64,000 bases of DNA from Crossaster papposus. Its lineage: Eukaryota > Echinodermata > Asteroidea > Velatida > Solasteridae. The position numbers were made by a program, and so were the translations under genes. The stretch's first letter is position 1. Each line of letters begins with the position of its first letter. Below, in pieces: positions 51,701-63,400 of the stretch. The stretch is taken from contig JBAIAA010000452.1 of NCBI GenBank assembly GCA_037893245.1, forward strand, positions 558,001 to 622,000. The letters are read 5' to 3'. Under the pieces are notes generated by a model. It had not been told where the DNA came from, did not search any database, and saw nothing but the letters and a program-made list of their open reading frames with translations.

Positions 51701-53448
51701 AATATGTAAAGGGAAAGAAGTGTGCATAAGAAATATGTAAAGTGAAAGAAGTGTGCATAAGAAATGTGTAAAGGGAAAGAAGTGTGCATAAGAAATATGT
51801 AAAGGGAAAGAAGTGTGCATAAGAAATATGTAAAGGGAAAGAAGTGTGCATAAGAAATATGTAAAGGGAAAGAAGTGTGCATAAGAAATAAACACATGAT
51901 GTCGGGACAAGCCCTCGAGTTAAATATGTAAAGGGAAAGAAGTGTGCATAAGAAATATGTAAAGGGAAAGAAGTGTGCATAAGAAATATGTAAAGGGAAA
52001 GAAGTGTGCATAAGAAATATGTAAAGGGAAAGAAGTGTGCATAAGAAATATGTAAAGGGAAAGAAGTGTGCATAAGAAATATGTAAAGGGAAAGAAGTGT
52101 GCATAAGAAATATGTAAAGGGAAAGAAGTGTGCATAAGAAATGTGTAAAGGGAAAGAAGTGTGCATAAGAAATATGTAAAGGGAAAGAAGTGTGCATAAG
52201 AAATATGTAAAGGGAAAGAAGTGTGCATAAGAAATATGTAAAGGGAAAGAAATGTGCATAAGAAATATGTAAAGGGAAAGAAGTGTGCATAAGAAATATG
52301 TAAAGGGAAAGAAGTGTGCATAAGAAATATGTAAAGGGAAAGAAGTGTGCATAAGAAATATGTAAAGGGAAAGAAGTGTGCATAAGAAATATGTAAAGGG
52401 AAAGAAGTGTGCATAAGAAATATGTAAATGGAAAGAAGTGTGCATAAGAAATATGTAAAGGGAAAGAAGTGTGCATAAGAAATAAACACATGATGTCGGG
52501 ACAAGCCCTCGAGTTAAATATGTAAAGGGAAAGAAGTGTGCATAAGAAATAATAAAGGGAAAGAAGTGTGCATAAGAAATATGTAAAGGGAAATAAGTGT
52601 GCATAAGAAATATGTAAAGGGAAAGAAGTGTGCATAAGAAATATGTAAAGGGAAAGAAGTGTGCATAAGAAATATGTAAAGGGAAAGAAGTGTGCATAAG
52701 AAATAAACACATGATGTGGGAACAAGCCCTCGAGTTAAATATGTAAAGGGAAAGAAGTGTGCATAAGAAATATGTAAAGGGAAAGAAGTGTGCATAAGAA
52801 ATATGTAAAGGGAAAGAATTGTGCATAAGAAATATGTAAAGGGAAAGAAGTGTGCATAAGAAATATGTAAAGGGAAAGAAGTGTGCATAAGAAATATGTA
52901 AAGGGAAAGAAGTGTGCATAATAAATATGTAAAGGGAAAGAAGTGTGCATAAGAAATATGTAAAGGGAAAGAAGTGTGCATAAGAAATATGTAAAGGGAA
53001 AGAAGTGTGCATAAGAAATAAACACATGATGTGGGAACAAGCCCTCGAGTTAAATATGTAAAGGGAAAGAAGTGTGCATAAGAAATATGTAAAGGGAAAG
53101 AAGTGTGCATAAGAAATATGTAAAGGGAAAGAAGTGTGCATAAGAAATATGTAAAGGGAAAGAAGTGTGCATAAGAAATATGTAAAGGGAAAGAAGTGTG
53201 CATAAGAAATATGTAAAGGGAAAGAAGTGTGCATAAGAAATATGTAAAGGGAAAGAAGTGTGCATAAGAAATATGTAAAGTGAAAGAAGTGTGCATAAGA
53301 AATGTGTAAAGGGAAAGAAGTGTGCATAAGAAATATGTAAAGGGAAAGAAGTGTGCATAAGAAATATGTAAAGGGAAAGAAGTGTGCATAAGAAATATGT
53401 AAAGGGAAAGAAGTGTGCATAAGAAATAAACACATGATGTCGGGACAA
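33777..53448 (+). repeat. Recurrent 221-315-408 bp block motif, a HOR core
   Basis: Linker spacings 221, 315, 408 occur in this order starting at anchors 39081, 40619, 46670, 48707, 50966 and 52504; a 221-315 pair also starts at 33777. In each full case the linker classes run GTCGGGAC, GTGGGAAC, GTGGGAAC, GTCGGGAC. The 221 block opens with the 30-bp AATAATAAAG monomer, the 315 block has GAATTGTGC in its third monomer, and the 408 block carries the paired AAAGTGAAAG and AAATGTGTAAAG monomers. Core blocks are followed by either 594 bp (unit 1,538 bp: 39081-40619 and 50966-52504) or by one or two 438-bp blocks (units of 2,037 and 2,259 bp: 46670-48707 and 48707-50966). Confidence 0.9.
42506..44384 (+). 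repeat. 970-bp tandem HOR pair
   Basis: Blocks of 470 and 500 bp (anchors 42506, 42976, 43476) are followed by another 470-bp block to 43946 and a 438-bp block to 44384. The otherwise rare monomer AATTTGTAAAGTTAAAG occurs at 42769 and again at 43739, exactly 970 bp later, followed in both cases by the AAAGTGAAAG and AAATGTGTAAAG monomers. The second copy is two monomers shorter at its end. Confidence 0.85.
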
Positions 53449-54417
53449 GCCCTCGAGTTAAATATGTAAAGGGAAAGAAGTGTGCATAAGAAATAATAAA
53501 GGGAAAGAAGTGTGCATAAGAAATATGTAAAGGGAAAGAAGTGTGCATAAGAAATATGTAAAGGGAAAGAAGTGTGCATAAGAAATATGTAAAGGGAAAG
53601 AAGTGTGCATAAGAAATATGTAAAGGGAAAGAAGTGTGCATAAGAAATATGTAAAGGGAAAGAAGTGTGCATAAGAAATATGTAAAGGGAAAGAAGTGTG
53701 CATAAGAAATATGTAAAGGGAAAGAAGTGTGCATAAGAAATGTGTAAAGGGAAAGAAGTGTGCATAAGAAATATGTAAAGGGAAAGAAGTGTGCATAAGA
53801 AATATGTAAAGGGAAAGAAATGTGCATAAGAAATATGTAAAGGGAAAGAAGTGTGCATAAGAAATAAACACATGATGTGGGAACAAGCCCTCGAGTTAAA
53901 TATGTAAAGGGAAAGAAGTGTGCATAAGAAATAATAAAGGGAAAGAAGTGTGCATAAGAAATATGTAAAGGGAAAGAAGTGTGCATAAGAAATATGTAAA
54001 GGGAAAGAAGTGTGCATAAGAAATATGTAAAGGGAAAGAAGTGTGCATAAGAAATATGTAAAGGGAAAGAAGTGTGCATAAGAAATATGTAAAGGGAAAG
54101 AAGTGTGCATAAGAAATATGTAAAGGGAAAGAAGTGTGCATAAGAAATATGTAAAGGGAAAGAAGTGTGCATAAGAAATGTGTAAAGGGAAAGAAGTGTG
54201 CATAAGAAATATGTAAAGGGAAAGAAGTGTGCATAAGAAATATGTAAAGGGAAAGAAGTGTGCATAAGAAATGTGTAAAGGGAAAGAAGTGTGCATAAGA
54301 AATATGTAAAGGGAAAGAAGTGTGCATAAGAAATATGTAAAGGGAAAGAAATGTGCATAAGAAATATGTAAAGGGAAAGAAGTGTGCATAAGAAATAAAC
54401 ACATGATGTGGGAACAA

Positions 54418-57400
54418 GCCCTCGAGTTAAATATGTAAAGGGAAAGAAGTGTGCATAAGAAATATGTAAAGGGAAAGAAGTGTGCATAAGAAATATGTAA
54501 AGGGAAAGAAGTGTGCATAATAAATATGTAAAGGGAAAGAAGTGTGCATACTAAATATGTAAAGGGAAAGAAGTGTGCATAATAAATATGTAAAGGGAAA
54601 GAAGTGTGCATAAGAAATATGTAAAGGGAAAAAAGTGTGCATAAGAAATATGTAAAGGGAAAGAAGTGTGCATAAGAAATATGTAAAGGGAAAGAAGTGT
54701 GCATAAGAAATATGTAAAGGGAAAGAAGTGTGCATAAGAAATATGTAAAGGGAAAGAAGTGTGCATAAGAAATATGTAAAGGGAAAGAAGTGTGCATAAG
54801 AAATATGTAAAGGGAAAGAAGTGTGCATAAGAAATATGTAAAGGGAAAGAAGTGTGCATAAGAAATATGTAAAGGGAAAGAAGTGTGCATAAGAAATATG
54901 TAAAGGGAAAGAAGTGTGCATAAGAAATATGTAAAGGGAAAGAAGTGTGCATAAGAAATATGTAAAGGGAAAGAAGTGTGCATAAGAAATATGTAAAGGG
55001 AAAGAAGTGTGCATAAGAAATATGTAAAGGGAAAGAAGTGTGCATAAGAAATATGTAAAGGGAAAGAAGTGTGCATAAGAAATATGTAAAGGGAAAGAAG
55101 TGTGCATAAGAAATATGTAAAGGGAAAGAAGTGTGCATAAGAAATATGTAAAGGGAAAGAAGTGTGCATAAGAAATATGTAAAGGGAAAGAAGTGTGCAT
55201 AAGAAATATGTAAAGGGAAAGAAGTGTGCATAAGAAATATGTAAAGGGAAAGAAGTGTGCATAAGAAATATGTAAAGGGAAAGAAGTGTGCATAAGAAAT
55301 ATGTAAAGGGAAAGAAGTGTGCATAAGAAATATGTAAAGGGAAAGAAGTGTGCATAAGAAATATGTAAAGGGAAAGAAGTGTGCATAAGAAATATGTAAA
55401 GGGAAAGAAGTGTGCATAAGAAATATGTAAAGGGAAAGAAGTGTGCATAAGAAATATGTAAAGGGAAAGAAGTGTGCATAAGAAATATGTAAAGGGAAAG
55501 AAGTGTGCATAAGAAATATGTAAAGGGAAAGAAGTGTGCATAAGAAATATGTAAAGGGAAAGAAGTGTGCATAAGAAATATGTAAAGGGAAAGAAGTGTG
55601 CATAAGAAATAAACACATGATGTGGGAACAAGCCCTCGAGTTAAATATGTAAAGGGAAAGAAGTGTGCATAAGAAATATGTAAAGGGAAAGAAGTGTGCA
55701 TAAGAAATATGTAAAGGGAAAGAAGTGTGCATAATAAATATGTAAAGGGAAAGAAGTGTGCATAATAAATATGTAAAGGGAAAGAAGTGTGCATAATAAA
55801 TATGTAAAGGGAAAGAAGTGTGCATAATAAATATGTAAAGGGAAAGAAGTGTGCATAATAAATATGTAAAGGGAAAGAAGTGTGCATAAGAAATATGTAA
55901 AGGGAAAAAAGTGTGCATAAGAAATATGTAAAGGGAAAGAAGTGTGCATAAGAAATATGTAAAGGGAAAGAAGTGTGCATAAGAAATATGTAAAGGGAAA
56001 GAAGTGTGCATAAGAAATATGTAAAGGGAAAGAAGTGTGCATAAGAAATATGTAAAGGGAAAGAAGTGTGCATAAGAAATATGTAAAGGGAAAGAAGTGT
56101 GCATAAGAAATATGTAAAGGGAAAGAAGTGTGCATAAGAAATATGTAAAGGGAAAGAAGTGTGCATAAGAAATATGTAAAGGGAAAGAAGTGTGCATAAG
56201 AAATATGTAAAGGGAAAGAAGTGTGCATAAGAAATATGTAAAGGGAAAGAAGTGTGCATAAGAAATATGTAAAGGGAAAGAAGTGTGCATAAGAAATATG
56301 TAAAGGGAAAGAAGTGTGCATAAGAAATATGTAAAGGGAAAGAAGTGTGCATAAGAAATATGTAAAGGGAAAGAAGTGTGCATAAGAAATATGTAAAGGG
56401 AAAGAAGTGTGCATAAGAAATATGTAAAGGGAAAAAAGTGTGCATAAGAAATATGTAAAGGGAAAGAAGTGTGCATAAGAAATATGTAAAGGGAAAGAAG
56501 TGTGCATAAGAAATATGTAAAGGGAAAGAAGTGTGCATAAGAAATATGTAAAGGGAAAGAAGTGTGCATAAGAAATATGTAAAGGGAAAGAAGTGTGCAT
56601 AAGAAATAAACACATGATGTGGGAACAAGCCCTCGAGTTAAATATGTAAAGGGAAAGAAGTGTGCATAAGAAATATGTAAAGGGAAAGAAGTGTGCATAA
56701 GAAATATGTAAAGGGAAAGAAGTGTGCATAATAAATATGTAAAGGGAAAGAAGTGTGCATCATAAATATGTAAAGGGAAAGAAGTGTGCATAATAAATAT
56801 GTTAAGGGAAAGAAGTGTGCATAATAAATATGTAAAGGGAAAGAAGTGTGCATAATAAATATGTAAAGGGAAAGAAGTGTGCATAAGAAATATGTAAAGG
56901 GAAAAAAGTGTGCATAAGAAATATGTAAAGGGAAAGAAGTGTGCATAAGAAATATGTAAAGGGAAAGAAGTGTGCATAAGAAATATGTAAAGGAAAGAAG
57001 TGTGCATAAGAAATATGTAAAGGGAAAGAAGTGTGCATAAGAAATATGTAAAGGGAAAGAAGTGTGCATAAGAAATATGTAAAGGGAAAGAAGTGTGCAT
57101 AAGAAATATGTAAAGGGAAAGAAGTGTGCATAAGAAATATGTAAAGGGAAAGAAGTGTGCATAAGAAATATGTAAAGGGAAAGAAGTGTGCATAAGAAAT
57201 ATGTAAAGGGAAAGAAGTGTGCATAAGAAATATGTAAAGGGAAAGAAGTGTGCATAAGAAATATGTAAAGGGAAAGAAGTGTGCATAAGAAATATGTAAA
57301 GGGAAAGAAGTGTGCATAAGAAATATGTAAAGGGAAAGAAGTGTGCATAAGAAATATGTAAAGGGAAAGAAGTGTGCATAAGAAATAAACACATGATGTG

Positions 57401-60400
57401 GGAACAAGCCCTCGAGTTAAATATGTAAAGGGAAAGAAGTGTGCATAAGAAATATGTAAAGGGAAGAAGTGTGCATAAGAAATATGTAAAGGGAAAGAAG
57501 TGTGCATAATAAATATGTAAATGGAAAGAAGTGTGCATCATAAATATGTAAAGGGAAAGAAGTGTGCATAATAAATATGTAAAGGGAAAGAAGTGTGCAT
57601 AATAAATATGTAAAGGGAAAGAAGTGTGCATAATAAATATGTAAAGTGAAAAAAGTGTGCATAAGAAATATGTAAAGGGAAAGAAGTGTGCATAAGAAAT
57701 ATGTAAAGGGAAAGAAGTGTGCATAAGAAATATGTAAAGGGAAAGAAGTGTGCATAAGAAATATGTAAAGGGAAAGAAGTGTGCATAAGAAATATGTAAA
57801 GGGAAAGAAGTGTGCATAAGAAATATGTAAAGGGAAAGAAGTGTGCATAAGCAATATGTAAAGGGAAAGAAGTGTGCATAAGAAATATGTAAAGGGAAAG
57901 AAGTGTGCATAAGAAATATGTAAAGGGAAAGAAGTGTGCATAAGAAATATGTAAAGGGAAAGAAGTGTGCATAAGAAATATGTAAAGGGAAAGAAGTGTG
58001 CATAAGAAATATGTAAAGGGAAAGAAGTGTGCATAAGAAATATGTAAAGGGAAAGAAGTGTGCATAAGAAATATGTAAAGGGAAAGAAGTGTGCATAAGA
58101 AATATGTAAAGGGAAAGAAGTGTGCATAAGAAATATGTAAAGGGAAAGAAGTGTGCATAAGAAATATGTAAAGGGAAAGAAGTGTGCATAAGAAATATGT
58201 AAAGGGAAAGAAGTGTGCATAAGAAATATGTAAAGGGAAAGAAGTGTGCATAAGAAATATGTAAAGGGAAAGAAGTGTGCATAAGAAATATGTAAAGGGA
58301 AAGAAGTGTGCATAAGAAATATGTAAAGGGAAAGAAGTGTGCATAAGAAATATGTAAAGGGAAAGAAGTGTGCATAAGAAATATGTAAAGGGAAAGAAGT
58401 GTGCATAAGAAATATGTAAAGGGAAAGAAGTGTGCATAAGAAATATGTAAAGGGAAAGAAGTGTGCATAAGAAATATGTAAAGGGAAAGAAGTGTGCATA
58501 AGAAATATGTAAAGGGAAAGAAGTGTGCATAAGAAATATGTAAAGGGAAAGAAGTGTGCATAAGAAATATGTAAAGGGAAAGAAGTGTGCATAAGAAATA
58601 TGTAAAGGGAAAGAAGTGTGCATAAGAAATATGTAAAGGGAAAGAAGTGTGCATAAGAAATATGTAAAGGGAAAGAAGTGTGCATAAGAAATATGTAAAG
58701 GGAAAGAAGTGTGCATAAGAAATATGTAAAGGGAAAGAAGTGTGCATAAGAAATATGTAAAGGGAAAGAAGTGTGCATAAGAAATATGTAAAGGGAAAGA
58801 AGTGTGCATAAGAAATATGTAAAGGGAAAGAAGTGTGCATAAGAAATATGTAAAGGGAAAGAAGTGTGCATAAGAAATATGTAAAGGGAAAGAAGTGTGC
58901 ATAAGAAATATGTAAAGGGAAAGAAGTGTGCATAAGAAATATGTAAAGGGAAAGAAGTGTGCATAAGAAATATGTAAAGGGAAAGAAGTGTGCATAAGAA
59001 ATATGTAAAGGTAAAGAAGTGTGCATAAGAAATATGTAAAGGGAAAGAAGTGTGCATAAGAAATATGTAAAGGGAAAGAAGTGTGCATAATAAATATGTA
59101 AAGGGAAAGAAGTGTGCATAAGAAATATGTAAAGGGAAAGAAGTGTGCATAAGAAATATGTAAAGGAAAAGAAGTGTGCATAAGAAATAAATACATGATG
59201 TGGGAACAAGCCCTCGAGTTAAATATGTAAAGGGAAAGAAGTGTGCATAAGAAATATGTAAAGGGAAAGAAGTGTGCATAAGAAATATGTAAAGGGAAAG
59301 AAGTGTGCATAATAAATATGTAAAGGGAAAGAAGTGTGCATCATAAATATGTAAAGGGAAAGAAGTGTGCATAATAAATATGTAAAGGGAAAGAAGTGTG
59401 CATAATAAATATGTAAAGGGAAAGAAGTGTGCATAAGGAATATGTAAAGGGAAAGAAGTGTGCATAAGAAATATGTAAAGGGAAAAAAGTGTGCATAAGA
59501 AATATGTAAAGGGAAAGAAGTGTGCATAAGAAATATGTAAAGGGAAAGAAGTGTGCATAAGAAATATGTAAAGGGAAAGAAGTGTGCATACGAAATATGT
59601 AAAGGGAAAGAAGTGTGCATAAGAAATATGTAAAGGGAAAGAAGTGTGCATAAGAAATATGTAAAGGGAAAGAAGTGTGCATAAGAAATATGTAAAGGGA
59701 AAGAAGTGTGCATAAGAAATATGTAAAGGGAAAGAAGTGTGCATAAGAAATATGTAAAGGGAAAGAAGTGTGCATAAGAAATATGTAAAGGGAAAGAAGT
59801 GTGCATAAGAAATATGTAAAGGGAAAGAAGTGTGCATAAGAAATATGTAAAGGGAAAGAAGTGTGCATAAGAAATATGTAAAGGGAAAGAAGTGTGCATA
59901 AGAAATATGTAAAGGGAAAGAAGTGTGCATAAGAAATATGTAAAGGGAAAGAAGTGTGCATAAGAAATATGTAAAGGGAAAGAAGTGTGCATAAGAAATA
60001 TGTAAAGGGAAAGAAGTGTGCATAAGAAATATGTAAAGGGAAATAAGTGTGCATAAGAAATAAACACATGATGTGGGAACAAGCCCTCGAGTTAAATATG
60101 TAAAGGGAAAGAAGTGTGCATAAGAAATATGTAAAGGGAAAGAAGTGTGCATAAGAAATATGTAAAGGGAAAGAAGTGTGCATAATAAATATGTAAAGGG
60201 AAAGAAGTGTGCATAATAAATATGTAAAGGGAAAGAAGTGTGCATAATAAATATGTAAAGGGAAAGAAGTGTGCATAATAAATATGTAAAGGGAAAGAAG
60301 TGTGCATAATAAATATGTAAAGGGAAAGAAGTGTGCATAAGAAATATGTAAAGGGAAAAAAGTGTGCATAAGAAATATGTAAAGGGAAAGAAGTGTGCAT

Positions 60401-63400
60401 AAGAAATATGTAAAGGGAAAGAAGTGTGCATAAGAAATATGTAAAGGGAAAGAAGTGTGCATAAGAAATATGTAAAGGGAAAGAAGTGTGCATAAGAAAT
60501 ATGTAAAGGGAAAGAAGTGTGCATAAGAAATATGTAAAGGGAAAGAAGTGTGCATAAGAAATATGTAAAGGGAAAGAAGTGTGCATAAGAAATATGTAAA
60601 GGGAAAGAAGTGTGCATAAGAAATATGTAAAGGGAAAGAAGTGTGCATAAGAAATATGTAAAGGGAAAGAAGTGTGCATAAGAAATATGTAAAGGGAAAG
60701 AAGTGTGCATAAGAAATATGTAAAGGGAAAGAAGTGTGCATAAGAAATATGTAAAGGGAAAGAAGTGTGCATAAGAAATATGTAAAGGGAAAGAAGTGTG
60801 CATAAGAAATATGTAAAGGGAAAGAAGTGTGCATAAGAAATATGTAAAGGGAAAGAAGTGTGCATAAGAAATATGTAAAGGGAAAGAAGTGTGCATAAGA
60901 AATATGTAAAGGGAAAGAAGTGTGCATAAGAAATATGTAAAGGGAAAGAAGTGTGCATAAGAAATATGTAAAGGGAAAGAAGTGTGCATAAGAAATATGT
61001 AAAGGGAAAGAAGTGTGCATAAGAAATATGTAAAGGGAAAGAAGTGTGCATAAGAAATATGTAAAGGGAAAGAAGTGTGCATAAGAAATATGTAAAGGGA
61101 AAGAAGTGTGCATAAGAAATATGTAAAGGTAAAGAAGTGTGCATAAGAAATATGTAAAGGGAAAGAAGTGTGCATAAGAAATATGTAAAGGGAAAGAAGT
61201 GTGCATAATAAATATGTAAAGGGAAAGAAGTGTGCATAAGAAATATGTAAAGGGAAAGAAGTGTGCATAAGAAATATGTAAAGGAAAAGAAGTGTGCATA
61301 AGAAATAAATACATGATGTGGGAACAAGCCCTCGAGTTAAATATGTAAAGGGAAAGAAGTGTGCATAAGAAATATGTAAAGGGAAAGAAGTGTGCATAAG
61401 AAATATGTAAAGGGAAAGAAGTGTGCATAATAAATATGTAAAGGGAAAGAAGTGTGCATCATAAATATGTAAAGGGAAAGAAGTGTGCATAATAAATATG
61501 TAAAGGGAAAGAAGTGTGCATAATAAATATGTAAAGGGAAAGAAGTGTGCATAAGGAATATGTAAAGGGAAAGAAGTGTGCATAAGAAATATGTAAAGGG
61601 AAAAAAGTGTGCATAAGAAATATGTAAAGGGAAAGAAGTGTGCATAAGAAATATGTAAAGGGAAAGAAGTGTGCATAAGAAATATGTAAAGGGAAAGAAG
61701 TGTGCATACGAAATATGTAAAGGGAAAGAAGTGTGCATAAGAAATATGTAAAGGGAAAGAAGTGTGCATAAGAAATATGTAAAGGGAAAGAAGTGTGCAT
61801 AAGAAATATGTAAAGGGAAAGAAGTGTGCATAAGAAATATGTAAAGGGAAAGAAGTGTGCATAAGAAATATGTAAAGGGAAAGAAGTGTGCATAAGAAAT
61901 ATGTAAAGGGAAAGAAGTGTGCATAAGAAATATGTAAAGGGAAAGAAGTGTGCATAAGAAATATGTAAAGGGAAAGAAGTGTGCATAAGAAATATGTAAA
62001 GGGAAAGAAGTGTGCATAAGAAATATGTAAAGGGAAAGAAGTGTGCATAAGAAATATGTAAAGGGAAAGAAGTGTGCATAAGAAATATGTAAAGGGAAAG
62101 AAGTGTGCATAAGAAATATGTAAAGGGAAAGAAGTGTGCATAAGAAATATGTAAAGGGAAATAAGTGTGCATAAGAAATAAACACATGATGTGGGAACAA
62201 GCCCTCGAGTTAAATATGTAAAGGGAAAGAAGTGTGCATAAGAAATATGTAAAGGGAAAGAAGTGTGCATAAGAAATATGTAAAGGGAAAGAAGTGTGCA
62301 TAATAAATATGTAAAGGGAAAGAAGTGTGCATAATAAATATGTAAAGGGAAAGAAGTGTGCATAATAAATATGTAAAGGGAAAGAAGTGTGCATAATAAA
62401 TATGTAAAGGGAAAGAAGTGTGCATAATAAATATGTAAAGGGAAAGAAGTGTGCATAAGAAATATGTAAAGGGAAAAAAGTGTGCATAAGAAATATGTAA
62501 AGGGAAAGAAGTGTGCATAAGAAATATGTAAAGGGAAAGAAGTGTGCATAAGAAATATGTAAAGGGAAAGAAGTGTGCATAAGAAATATGTAAAGGGAAA
62601 GAAGTGTGCATAAGAAATATGTAAAGGGAAAGAAGTGTGCATAAGAAATATGTAAAGGGAAAGAAGTGTGCATAAGAAATATGTAAAGGGAAAGAAGTGT
62701 GCATAAGAAATATGTAAAGGGAAAGAAGTGTGCATAAGAAATATGTAAAGGGAAAGAAGTGTGCATAAGAAATATGTAAAGGGAAAGAAGTGTGCATAAG
62801 AAATATGTAAAGGGAAAGAAGTGTGCATAAGAAATATGTAAAGGGAAAGAAGTGTGCATAAGAAATATGTAAAGGGAAAGAAGTGTGCATAAGAAATATG
62901 TAAAGGGAAAGAAGTGTGCATAAGAAATATGTAAAGGGAAAGAAGTGTGCATAAGAAATATGTAAAGGGAAAGAAGTGTGCATAAGAAATATGTAAAGGG
63001 AAAAAAGTGTGCATAAGAAATATGTAAAGGGAAAGAAGTGTGCATAAGAAATATGTAAAGGGAAAGAAGTGTGCATAAGAAATATGTAAAGGGAAAGAAG
63101 TGTGCATAAGAAATATGTAAAGGGAAAGAAGTGTGCATAAGAAATAAACACATGATGTGGGAACAAGCCCTCGAGTTAAATATGTAAAGGGAAAGAAGTG
63201 TGCATAAGAAATATGTAAAGGGAAAGAAGTGTGCATAAGAAATATGTAAAGGGAAAGAAGTGTGCATAATAAATATGTAAAGGGAAAGAAGTGTGCATCA
63301 TAAATATGTAAAGGGAAAGAAGTGTGCATAATAAATATGTTAAGGGAAAGAAGTGTGCATAATAAATATGTAAAGGGAAAGAAGTGTGCATAATAAATAT

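Larger units (their letters stand above)
21601..54417 (+). repeat. 31-bp satellite array II with HOR organisation
   Basis: Same monomer and linker as array I. Linker anchors in order: 21739 21930 22121 22994 23556 24026 24527 24718 24940 25100 25415 25823 27315 27877 28347 28848 29039 29261 29452 29767 30175 30861 31579 31770 32085 32431 32869 33307 33777 33998 34313 35000 35191 35506 35914 36352 36790 36981 37327 37735 38173 38611 39081 39302 39617 40025 40619 40840 41155 41563 41630 42068 42506 42976 43476 43946 44384 44822 45323 45544 46076 46670 46891 47206 47614 48052 48707 48928 49243 49651 50089 50527 50966 51187 51502 51910 52504 52725 53040 53448 53886 54417. Spacings equal 36 + 31n, or one less where the 30-bp AATAATAAAG monomer occurs. 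Only the GTGGGAAC and GTCGGGAC linker classes occur here; GTCGAAAC is absent. Confidence 0.97.
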
